NCBI GenBank assembly: GCA_910585995.1
Contig: CAJUGG010000080.1
Location: forward strand, 1 to 43,100
Reading direction: 5' to 3'
Source of the DNA: an uncultured Lachnospiraceae bacterium
GTDB taxonomy: Bacteria > Bacillota > Clostridia > Lachnospirales > Lachnospiraceae
DNA: 43,100 nt
Part shown: one piece after another, positions 9,052 to 15,574 of the stretch
How positions within the stretch are numbered: the first letter of the stretch is position 1
Layout: each line of letters begins with the position of its first letter
Position numbers and translations under genes: made by a program
Notes under the pieces: generated by a model
Databases searched by the model: none
Told to the model about the DNA's origin: nothing
The model's input: the letters and a program-made list of their open reading frames with translations, nothing else

Positions 9052-9792
9052 ACGAAGTTTCAGCGCAACAAAGAGGCTGTCTTTTACGGTCTTTAAGATA
9101 CGCATTTTGCTTGTCCCCACTTTGTTGTCATAATATAACGTAAAGGGAACTTCTGCAAAACGGCAGCCAGAGCGATAGAGCTTGTAAAGCAGTTCCATCA
9201 TACAGGAAAATGAGTGCATCGTCACGAGATTTTTCTGATATTTTCTATAAGCCTGACGGAGGATGGCATAGGTGTACAGCCGGTAGCCGCAGGTATAGTC
9301 CCTAACGTTTGGCACATGCAGTACAGCAGAATAATACCATTTTGCGCCGTCGCTTAAAAAGAGGCGGTTGGAAGGGACTCCGAGTATCTTGGCGCCAGGC
9401 TGATATCTGGAGGCGATGACACAGTCAAACCCCTCTTTTTGCTTCCGGATCATATCATGGACAAACGAGGGCTTATGTGTATTGTCTCCATCCATAAAGC
9501 AGAAGAGACTCTCCGGCTCGGCCCGATGTAAAAAGTCGCGGATCGAAGTCTTCAACACGCCGCCGAGATTTTGATTGACGGTGTGGGCGATGACATGCAC
9601 TTCTGGGTGAGCGGATTCCATCTCGCGAAGGATCTGAAGCGTATGATCCGTACTTTTATCATCGACAGGCAGGATCTGCAGCTTATATCCTCTCTCGGAA
9701 AGTGCATCTTTTTCTGTGATCCAGGCTTCGATCAGTGCTTTGATATTGCCGGATTCATTGTAACAGGGCAGATAGGCATACAGGGTATTCAT
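9037..9792 (-). CDS. Family 2 glycosyltransferase (polyprenyl-phosphate sugar synthase, DPM1/GtrB-like)
   Basis: A 251-residue GT2 enzyme. It begins with YLPCYNESGNI (the nucleotide-sugar loop), has LPVDDKSTDHT, NLGGVLKTS, and the metal motif FMDGDNTHKP, all typical of dolichyl/undecaprenyl-phosphate hexosyltransferases. There is no C-terminal transmembrane pair, so it is a soluble or peripheral DPM1-type form. It should make a lipid-phosphate-linked sugar at the inner face of the membrane. Its start overlaps the stop of the GtrA gene by 4 bases (ATGA), which indicates translational coupling, and its 3' end overlaps the convergent GT-C gene. The sugar cannot be told from sequence. Confidence 0.87.
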   Translation of the reverse strand: MNTLYAYLPCYNESGNIKALIEAWITEKDALSERGYKLQILPVDDKSTDHTLQILREMESAHPEVHVIAHTVNQNLGGVLKTSIRDFLHRAEPESLFCFMDGDNTHKPSFVHDMIRKQKEGFDCVIASRYQPGAKILGVPSNRLFLSDGAKWYYSAVLHVPNVRDYTCGYRLYTYAILRQAYRKYQKNLVTMHSFSCMMELLYKLYRSGCRFAEVPFTLYYDNKVGTSKMRILKTVKDSLFVALKLRLFCR

Positions 9793-10211
9793 AGACTTTG
9801 TCTCCTCTTGTTTAATTTGATATAGAGATATTTTCTCATAAAGTACATCAGGAAAAATGGAAGGACGATGGATACGCCCTTACTCAGGAAAAATGCAAAC
9901 CACTTGGGAACATAGGCAATGGTCAGGCGGTATGTGGTGGTAATGAGATAATTTGCCGCGAACATCCCTATGACAGAGGTGGAAAGATAGATGATAAATG
10001 CGCCGGAGCTGTGCTGGGCATCGAATACTTTTTTGACAGAGAGGACATAGCTTAGAATAAATCCCGCTATAATTCCCAAAGTGTTGGAGACGGATAGGCC
10101 AAGACCCGCCATGTGAAATGCGATCCAGACGATGCAGGTGTCGAGAATGGTGGAGAGAATCGAGTAAAACAGGTATTGTGTGATCTTTATGTACTTTTGT
10201 AGCCATTTCAT
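9789..10211 (-). CDS. GtrA-family membrane protein (polyprenyl-phosphate sugar flippase)
   Basis: A 140-residue protein with four predicted membrane helices (about 8-30, 35-58, 70-92, 105-128), the standard size and topology of GtrA. GtrA proteins are thought to flip undecaprenyl-phosphate sugars across the membrane. It lies upstream of, and overlaps by 4 bases, the GT2 gene that would make the lipid-linked sugar. The GT-C enzyme on the other strand would use it. An AGGAG lies 13 bases before the ATG, which is longer than usual spacing, so the exact start is slightly uncertain. Confidence 0.87.
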   Translation of the reverse strand: MKWLQKYIKITQYLFYSILSTILDTCIVWIAFHMAGLGLSVSNTLGIIAGFILSYVLSVKKVFDAQHSSGAFIIYLSTSVIGMFAANYLITTTYRLTIAYVPKWFAFFLSKGVSIVLPFFLMYFMRKYLYIKLNKRRQSL

Positions 10212-10325
10212 AATGGAAGAGATGCTCCTTTTTCTTTATAATATACCGTTTAAAAGTGTACCTTAAAAAAATAAGAAAATCAACTGTTTTATGAAGCAAC
10301 GCTTGATCCGTTTTTTGCCTCGTCC

Positions 10326-10354
10326 TTGACAGGGAAGGGGGCCTGACATATACT
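10326..10354 (+). promoter_or_regulatory. Sigma-A promoter for prfC
   Basis: TTGACA at 10326-10331 and TATACT at 10349-10354 with an exact 17-base spacer: a near-consensus housekeeping promoter about 36 bases before the GTG start of the RF3 gene. Confidence 0.85.
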
Positions 10355-10390
10355 GGGAGGAAGTATGAGACAACAGGAGGAAATATCATA

Positions 10391-11968
10391 GTGGATATTA
10401 AGAAAGAGATAGAGAAACGGCGTACGTTCGCCATCATCTCCCACCCTGATGCGGGAAAGACGACGCTGACGGAGAAATTCTTATTATATGGAGGAGCGAT
10501 TAATCTGGCTGGCTCTGTCAAGGGAAAGGCGACGGCGAGACATGCTGTATCAGACTGGATGGAGATCGAGAAAGAGAGAGGAATCTCGGTGACATCTTCT
10601 GTGTTACAGTTTAATTATGACAATTATTGTATCAATATACTGGATACCCCAGGCCATCAGGATTTTTCAGAGGATACGTATCGGACCCTGATGGCAGCGG
10701 ATTCGGCGGTGATGGTCATTGACGGCTCCAAAGGTGTGGAGGCGCAGACTAGGAAGTTATTCAAGGTCTGTGTGATGCGGCATATCCCGATCTTTACTTT
10801 TATCAATAAGATGGACAGAGATGCGATGGATACGTTTGAGCTTCTGGATGATATCGAAAAAGAATTAGGTATTGCTACCTGTCCGATGAACTGGCCGATT
10901 GGCTCCGGAAAAGAATTTAAAGGAGTGTATGACCGCTCTAAGGAAAAGATCCATGTATTTTCCGATACAGAAAAGGGCACAAAAGAAGGTGCAGATCTTA
11001 CGCTCTCGGTCGAAGAAGCGGAAGGGGTACTGTTAGAAGGGCAGAAGGAAAAGCTCTTAGAGGAGATCGAGCTTTTGGATGGAGCCAGTGCAGAATTTGA
11101 CCAGGAACTGGTAGATCAGGGAGAACTGTCGCCGGTCTTTTTTGGTTCTGCTCTGACCAATTTTGGCGTGGAGATTTTCTTAAAATATTTTTTGAAGATG
11201 ACCACCTCTCCGTTGCCCCGCAAGGCCGATGTGGGGCTGATAGACCCCATGGAAGAGGGATTTTCGGGTTTTATCTTCAAAATACAGGCAAACATGAATA
11301 AAGCCCACAGGGACCGCATTGCGTTTATGCGTATCTGTTCCGGAAAATTTGAGGCAGGGATGGAAGTGATGCATGTACAGCCCAATAAAAAGATCCGCTT
11401 GTCCCAGCCGCAGCAGATGATGGCGCAGGATCGAAAGATGGTGGAGGAGGCCTATGCCGGGGATATCATCGGACTGTTTGATCCAGGGATCTTTTCCATC
11501 GGGGACACGGTATGTCTGCCGGGCAGGAAGATACAATATGAAGGAATCCCTACATTTGCGCCGGAACATTTTGCCAGAGTGCGTCAGATGGATACGATGA
11601 AGCGCAAGCAGTTTGTAAAAGGGATCGAACAAATCGCCCAGGAAGGTGCGATACAGATCTTCCAGGAGTATCATACCGGGATGGAAGAGATCATCGTAGG
11701 CGTGGTAGGTGTCCTGCAGTTTGATGTGTTGAAGTATCGGCTGAACAACGAATACAATGTGGAGATCCGGCTGGAGAATCTGCCGTACGAGCATATCCGC
11801 TGGATCGAGAATGAGGAGATTGATATGGATAAGATCAGCGGGACTTCGGATATGAAGAAGATACAGGATCTGAAGGGGAGGCCGCTTTTGTTGTGGGTGA
11901 ATAGTTGGAGTATTGGGATGACGCTAGAGCGTAACGAAGGGCTAAGGCTGAGTGAATTTGGGCGGTGA
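10391..11968 (+). CDS. prfC: Peptide chain release factor 3
   Basis: A 525-residue translational GTPase of the RF3 subfamily, which removes RF1/RF2 from the ribosome after termination. GTPase motifs are G1 SHPDAGKTTLTE near residue 17, G2 around ERGISVTSS, G3 DTPGHQDFSEDT and G4 INKMDRD. The G3 form with QDFSEDT and the length of about 525 residues separate RF3 from EF-G and from tetracycline-resistance proteins. It starts with GTG, with AGGAGG 10 bases upstream. It is monocistronic with its own consensus promoter and is followed by a large palindrome. Confidence 0.95.
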   Translation: MDIKKEIEKRRTFAIISHPDAGKTTLTEKFLLYGGAINLAGSVKGKATARHAVSDWMEIEKERGISVTSSVLQFNYDNYCINILDTPGHQDFSEDTYRTLMAADSAVMVIDGSKGVEAQTRKLFKVCVMRHIPIFTFINKMDRDAMDTFELLDDIEKELGIATCPMNWPIGSGKEFKGVYDRSKEKIHVFSDTEKGTKEGADLTLSVEEAEGVLLEGQKEKLLEEIELLDGASAEFDQELVDQGELSPVFFGSALTNFGVEIFLKYFLKMTTSPLPRKADVGLIDPMEEGFSGFIFKIQANMNKAHRDRIAFMRICSGKFEAGMEVMHVQPNKKIRLSQPQQMMAQDRKMVEEAYAGDIIGLFDPGIFSIGDTVCLPGRKIQYEGIPTFAPEHFARVRQMDTMKRKQFVKGIEQIAQEGAIQIFQEYHTGMEEIIVGVVGVLQFDVLKYRLNNEYNVEIRLENLPYEHIRWIENEEIDMDKISGTSDMKKIQDLKGRPLLLWVNSWSIGMTLERNEGLRLSEFGR

Positions 11969-12000
11969 TAAGCATAGGATGAAAGACACTCCATGCGACG

Positions 12001-12149
12001 CCCGTCAGGGGCAGAGGTTCCTTCCAGACCCCGCTCGCGCTTAGTGGACGGCAGCAGCGGTACTAAGCTCGTGACTGCGCGTTCCGCTTGCACTCGCTAA
12101 GTGCCGGCGCCGCCCAATGGGTCTTCCAGGAACCTCTGCCCCTGCCGGG
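12001..12149. repeat. Nested palindrome 1 (after prfC)
   Basis: The left arm 12001-12030 and right arm 12119-12149 are near-perfect inverted complements around the core GGCAGAGGTTCCT. The GC-rich centre holds further short inverted pieces (CTTAGT/ACTAAG types). It carries no open gene. It could act as a transcription terminator for prfC, but there is no clear T-run, and its size of about 150 bases is much larger than a plain terminator. The string CTTCCAGACC also occurs in the second palindrome nearby. Confidence 0.75.
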
Positions 12150-12176
12150 CTGGGGATGAAGGGGCGAAATTTACCC

Positions 12177-12205
12177 TTTTCAAAGTTGGGAAGGTTTGAT
12201 ATACT
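12177..12205 (+). promoter_or_regulatory. Likely promoter of the Asp23-nusB operon (extended -10)
   Basis: TTTTCA (12177-12182), a 17-base spacer, then TATACT (12200-12205) preceded by TG at 12197-12198, making an extended -10. The -35 is weak, but spacing and TGnTATACT are good. It lies 185 bases before the Asp23-like gene, leaving a long structured leader. Confidence 0.6.
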
Positions 12206-12244
12206 AGAGTGAAATAATGGGAATAATGTAGATAAGAAATCTAT

Positions 12245-12374
12245 AGCGGAACTTAAATCAAAGCGGAACTTTCAAAACAGCGGAAGTTTTCTCAGAACCC
12301 GGAAGGATGTTCAGACGCGGCGCGGCTGAACATTCTTCCAGACCCAGGGTTCTGAGAAAACTGTAGCGGAACTT
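12245..12374 (+). repeat. Four copies of AGCGGAACTT, three at exact 17-bp period
   Basis: AGCGGAACTT occurs at 12245, 12262 and 12279 (the third with one change) and again at 12365, directly before the ribosome site of the Asp23-like gene. The first three are spaced by exactly 17 bases. A nested palindrome sits between the third and fourth copies. Confidence 0.8.
12286..12361. repeat. Nested palindrome 2 (leader of Asp23-nusB operon)
   Basis: The outer arms 12286-12300 and 12347-12361 are a perfect 15-bp inverted repeat (GTTTTCTCAGAACCC). The inner arms 12301-12314 and 12326-12339 match at 13 of 14 (GGAAGGATGTTCAG). The loop is GC-rich. The inner core resembles that of the palindrome at 40190-40278. 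In RNA it would fold into one long stem about 20 bases before the ribosome site of the next gene. Confidence 0.85.
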
Positions 12375-12390
12375 TCAATAGGAGGTTGGG

Positions 12391-12765
12391 ATGGAAAAGT
12401 TGGATAGGGCGACACATGTGCTTCAGGTTGATGGGGATAAGGGTGAGGTGCAGATTGCGGATGAGGTAGTGGCGATTATTGCTGGTATGGCGGCGACGGA
12501 GGTAAAGGGAGTTGCTTCTATGGCTGGGAATATTAAGAATGAGCTGGTGGCCAAGATGGGGATGAAGAACTTGTCTAAGGGTGTGAAGGTGGAGGTGACG
12601 GATATGGACGTGAGTGTGGATCTGGCGCTGAATCTGGTGTTTGAGGCGAATATACTGGAAGTGGCCGGGACGGTTCAGGAGAAAGTGAAATCAGCCATTG
12701 AGAGCATGACTGGCATGAAGGTGTCCAGAGTGAATGTCCGGGTTGCCGGGGTGGTGCTGGAGTAG
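12391..12765 (+). CDS. Asp23/Gls24 family envelope-stress protein (YqhY/YloU-like)
   Basis: A 124-residue DUF322/Asp23 protein. Visible family marks are GEVQIADEVVAIIAGMAATEVKGVASM, written here as two blocks (GEVQIADEVVAIIAG and MAATEVKGVASM), and a C-terminal VNVRVAGVVLE. An Asp23-family gene (yqhY) directly upstream of nusB is the usual Firmicute order; in B. subtilis yqhY has been linked to control of acetyl-CoA carboxylase. The ATG has AGGAGG about 7 bases upstream. It is separated from nusB by a hairpin with a T-run. Confidence 0.88.
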   Translation: MEKLDRATHVLQVDGDKGEVQIADEVVAIIAGMAATEVKGVASMAGNIKNELVAKMGMKNLSKGVKVEVTDMDVSVDLALNLVFEANILEVAGTVQEKVKSAIESMTGMKVSRVNVRVAGVVLE

Positions 12766-12771
12766 AGATCA

Positions 12772-12802
12772 GGGCGGCTGCACGATGTGGCAGCCCCCTT
12801 TT
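12772..12802 (+). terminator. Hairpin with T-run between Asp23-like gene and nusB
   Basis: GGGCGGCTGC (12772-12781) can pair with GCAGCCCCC (12790-12798) with one internal mismatch, an 8-base loop and a following TTTT. It is a moderate intrinsic terminator lying in the 66-base gap before nusB, so it may partly uncouple nusB from the upstream gene. Confidence 0.5.
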
Positions 12803-12831
12803 GTGTTTCATGGGAACCGGATGGAGGAACG

Positions 12832-13242
12832 ATGAAGAGAAGAGAACAAAGAGAGCATATTTTCCAGCTTTTGTTCCGTGTGGAGTTTAATAAGCGGGAG
12901 GAGATGGAAGAGCAGGTTGGGATGTTTGTGGAGGATATGGAAGGTAAGGATGACGTGCAGGAGAGGGATAAGACGTATATCTCTGAGAAATATGCACAGA
13001 TTGTCGAGAAGCTTCCGGAGATTGATGCCATGCTGGATCAGGTTTCTAAGGGCTGGAAGGTTAGCCGTATGGGAAAAGTGGAGCTGACGATTTTGAGGCT
13101 GGCGGTCTATGAGATGAAGTTTGACGAGGACATCCCGGAGAAAGTGGCGATCAATGAAGCCGTGGAACTGTCCAAAAAGTTTGGAGGAGATGAAGCACCT
13201 GCCTTTGTCAACGGCGTGCTTGCAAAGCTTGCAGGGAAGTAG
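12832..13242 (+). CDS. nusB: Transcription antitermination factor NusB
   Basis: A 136-residue NusB. It starts MKRREQREHIFQLLFR, the usual basic RNA-binding N-terminus, and ends with IPEKVAINEAVELSKKFG followed by FVNGVLAKLA, both diagnostic. NusB with NusE (S10) binds boxA RNA and supports rRNA antitermination. ATG 12832 is chosen because GGAGG lies just upstream; the longer GTG-started frame from 12787 would run through the terminator hairpin and is not family-like. It is followed by xseA after 4 bases. Confidence 0.95.
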   Translation: MKRREQREHIFQLLFRVEFNKREEMEEQVGMFVEDMEGKDDVQERDKTYISEKYAQIVEKLPEIDAMLDQVSKGWKVSRMGKVELTILRLAVYEMKFDEDIPEKVAINEAVELSKKFGGDEAPAFVNGVLAKLAGK

Positions 13243-13246
13243 AGAG

Positions 13247-14461
13247 ATGACGAAGAACGTATATTCGGTAGGACAGGTCAATGCCTACATTAAAAATATG
13301 TTTATACAGGATTATATGCTGAACCGGATCTATGTGAAGGGAGAGATCTCCAACTGTAAATATCACACGTCGGGGCATATTTATTTTTCTTTAAAAGATG
13401 AGACGGGAGCCATCGCCTGCGTGATGTTTGCCGGGAATCGTAAGGGTCTTGCTTTTCGGATGCAGGAAGGGCAGAAGGTGATTGTCCTTGGCAGTGTCAG
13501 TGTCTATGAGAGAGACGGCAAGTACCAGCTCTATGCCAGAGAGATCGTGTTAGACGGTGAAGGAGTGCTGTATCAGCGATTTGCCAAGCTGAAGAGAGAG
13601 TTAGAGGAGATGGGGATGTTTTCCTCGCAGTATAAGAAGCCTCTTCCATTTTACAGCAGGAAGATCGGAATTGTCACAGCGCCTACGGGAGCAGCGATTC
13701 GGGATATTATGAATATAGCGAAAAGGCGCAATCCTTATGTGCAGCTTGTCCTGTATCCGGCGCTGGTGCAGGGGGAGCAGGCGACGGACAGTATTGTAAG
13801 AGGGATACAGGTGTTAGAACACTATGGGGTGGATGTGATGATCGTAGGCCGCGGCGGCGGTTCTATCGAGGATCTCTGGGCTTTTAATGAAGAGGCCGTG
13901 GCGCGGGCAATCTTTGCCTGTGAGACTCCTGTGATCTCAGCAGTGGGACATGAGACGGATATGACGATTGCGGACTATGTGGCAGATCTAAGGGCGCCTA
14001 CGCCTTCGGCGGCTGCAGAGCTGGCAGTCAGAGACGTGAGAGAACTGCTTGGCGGGATGGAGCTTTTTCGCAGCCAGATGACGGATCGGCTGGAGCAGAA
14101 GATCGGCTGGTATCGGCAGCGGCTTGAGAATCAGCGCCTGCAGCTTGTGCATGCCAGCCCCAGATATAAGCTGAATGAAAGACAGCAGTATGCAGCAGAT
14201 CTGACGGACAAGCTTCGTCAGTGTATGCAGCATAAGTTAGAAGAGAGAAAACATCAGGTGCAGTTGTATGCAGGCAGACTGGATGGCTGCTCTCCTTTGA
14301 AAAAACTGCAGCAGGGATATTCATATACACAGACGGAAGAAGGAAAAGCGCTGGTCTGTATCTCGCAGGTACAGCCAGGAGAGAAAGTGACCATCCATGT
14401 GACGGATGGCAAGGTACAGGCACAGGTGATACAGACAGAGTCGTTGGAAAGGAATGGTTAG
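13247..14461 (+). CDS. xseA: Exodeoxyribonuclease VII large subunit
   Basis: A 404-residue XseA. The N-terminal OB-fold is visible as YVKGEISNCKYHTSGHIYFS with FRMQEGQKVIVLGSVSVYE. The catalytic region has GIVTAPTGAAIRDI, VGRGGGSIEDLWAFNEE and ISAVGHETDMTIADYVAD, followed by PTPSAAAE and a coiled-coil C-terminal arm. With XseB it forms a single-strand-specific exonuclease in DNA repair. ATG 13247 follows the nusB stop by 4 bases with GGGAAG 7 bases upstream. The same frame is open further upstream inside nusB, but that extension is not family-like. Confidence 0.95.
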   Translation: MTKNVYSVGQVNAYIKNMFIQDYMLNRIYVKGEISNCKYHTSGHIYFSLKDETGAIACVMFAGNRKGLAFRMQEGQKVIVLGSVSVYERDGKYQLYAREIVLDGEGVLYQRFAKLKRELEEMGMFSSQYKKPLPFYSRKIGIVTAPTGAAIRDIMNIAKRRNPYVQLVLYPALVQGEQATDSIVRGIQVLEHYGVDVMIVGRGGGSIEDLWAFNEEAVARAIFACETPVISAVGHETDMTIADYVADLRAPTPSAAAELAVRDVRELLGGMELFRSQMTDRLEQKIGWYRQRLENQRLQLVHASPRYKLNERQQYAADLTDKLRQCMQHKLEERKHQVQLYAGRLDGCSPLKKLQQGYSYTQTEEGKALVCISQVQPGEKVTIHVTDGKVQAQVIQTESLERNG

Positions 14462-14463
14462 AG

Positions 14464-14679
14464 ATGGCAGAGAAAGCAGAATTTCAACTGGAGGAAGCAT
14501 TTGAACAGATCGAACAGCTTCTTGGAAAGCTTAGTGACAGAAAAGTGTCTTTGGAAGAATCTTTTAGACTCTATCAACAGGGAATGAAGCTTTTAAAACT
14601 CTGCAGCGACCAGATCGATCAGGTGGAGAAAAAGATGCTTCAGATTGACGAGGAGGGACAGATCCATGAATTTTCCTGA
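14464..14679 (+). CDS. xseB: Exodeoxyribonuclease VII small subunit
   Basis: A 71-residue XseB, the usual size, with FEEAFEQIEQLLGKL-type helical sequence (here FQLEEAFEQIEQLLGKL) and SLEESFRLYQQGMKLLKLC, which is diagnostic. It begins 2 bases after xseA and overlaps ispA by 14 bases, so it is translationally coupled on both sides. It binds the coiled-coil arm of XseA. Confidence 0.95.
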   Translation: MAEKAEFQLEEAFEQIEQLLGKLSDRKVSLEESFRLYQQGMKLLKLCSDQIDQVEKKMLQIDEEGQIHEFS

Positions 14680-15562
14680 AGAACTGGAGAAGAGGACCCA
14701 GTGGACGGAGACAGTGATCAAGAAGTTTCTCCCAAAGGAAGAGGGAAGCCAGCGTGTGGTTATGGAAGCGATGAACTACAGCGTACTGGCAGGGGGAAAA
14801 AGGCTGCGTCCGCTGATGATGTATGAGACATACCAGATGTTTGGCGGTACGTCAGACGTTGTCTGCCCGTTTATGGCGGCTATGGAGATGATTCATACGT
14901 ATTCGCTGGTGCATGATGATCTGCCGGCCATGGATAATGATGAGTACCGCAGAGGGAAGTTGACCACACATGCCAAATATGGACATGCCATGGGGATCCT
15001 GGCCGGAGACGGACTTTTAAACTATGCGTTTGAGACCGCAGTCAAAGCCTTTGAAGGCAAAAAGGATATGGGCGAGATCCAACAGGTGGCAAAAGCTCTG
15101 CAGATCCTTGCGAAAAAGGCGGGGATCTATGGGATGATCGGCGGTCAGGTGGCAGATGTAAATTGCAGTGGACAGAAGATAAAAAAAGAACTGTTGGATG
15201 AGATCTATGAGAGGAAAACCAGTGCTCTTTTAGAAGCGTCTATGATGGTTGGAGCGACACTGGCAGGTGCAGGGGAAGAAGAGATCCGAATCTTGGAGCA
15301 AGTGGCATCGGATGTAGGCTGGGCATTTCAGATCAGGGATGATATCCTGGATGTGACAAGCACGTTAGAGACCCTTGGCAAGCCTGTGAACAGTGATGAC
15401 AAAAATGAAAAGACTACCTATGTGACACTGATGGGACTTGATCAGGCTTCGAAAGATGTGGAGGAGATCTCTGCAAGAGCCATTCGCCTGTTGGCTTCGC
15501 TGCCATACAGCAATGAATTTTTAACGGAACTGATAAAATCTCTGGTTTACAGAGAGAAATAG
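14666..15562 (+). CDS. ispA: Farnesyl/geranyl diphosphate synthase (polyprenyl synthetase)
   Basis: A 298-residue trans-prenyltransferase that builds C15 isoprenoid diphosphate. The first aspartate motif is HDDLPAMDNDEYRRGK and the second is QIRDDILDVTS; GGKRLRP near residue 45 binds the diphosphate. ATG 14666 has AGGAGGG 8 bases upstream and lies inside the end of xseB. The xseB-ispA-dxs order links isoprenoid precursor supply to this operon, as in many Firmicutes. Confidence 0.94.
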   Translation: MNFPEELEKRTQWTETVIKKFLPKEEGSQRVVMEAMNYSVLAGGKRLRPLMMYETYQMFGGTSDVVCPFMAAMEMIHTYSLVHDDLPAMDNDEYRRGKLTTHAKYGHAMGILAGDGLLNYAFETAVKAFEGKKDMGEIQQVAKALQILAKKAGIYGMIGGQVADVNCSGQKIKKELLDEIYERKTSALLEASMMVGATLAGAGEEEIRILEQVASDVGWAFQIRDDILDVTSTLETLGKPVNSDDKNEKTTYVTLMGLDQASKDVEEISARAIRLLASLPYSNEFLTELIKSLVYREK

Positions 15563-15574
15563 AGGGTATAGATC

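Noticed and set aside
11180..11794. Minus-strand 204-codon frame inside prfC
   Set aside because: Fully antisense to a strongly conserved GTPase gene; no ribosome site or recognisable domain.
10391..11968. Ribosomal-protection tetracycline resistance gene
   Set aside because: Length of 525 residues and the DTPGHQDFSEDT motif are those of RF3; Tet proteins are about 640 residues with different motifs.
12787..12831. Longer nusB start at GTG 12787
   Set aside because: The extension is encoded by the terminator hairpin and is unlike NusB; a good ribosome site precedes ATG 12832.
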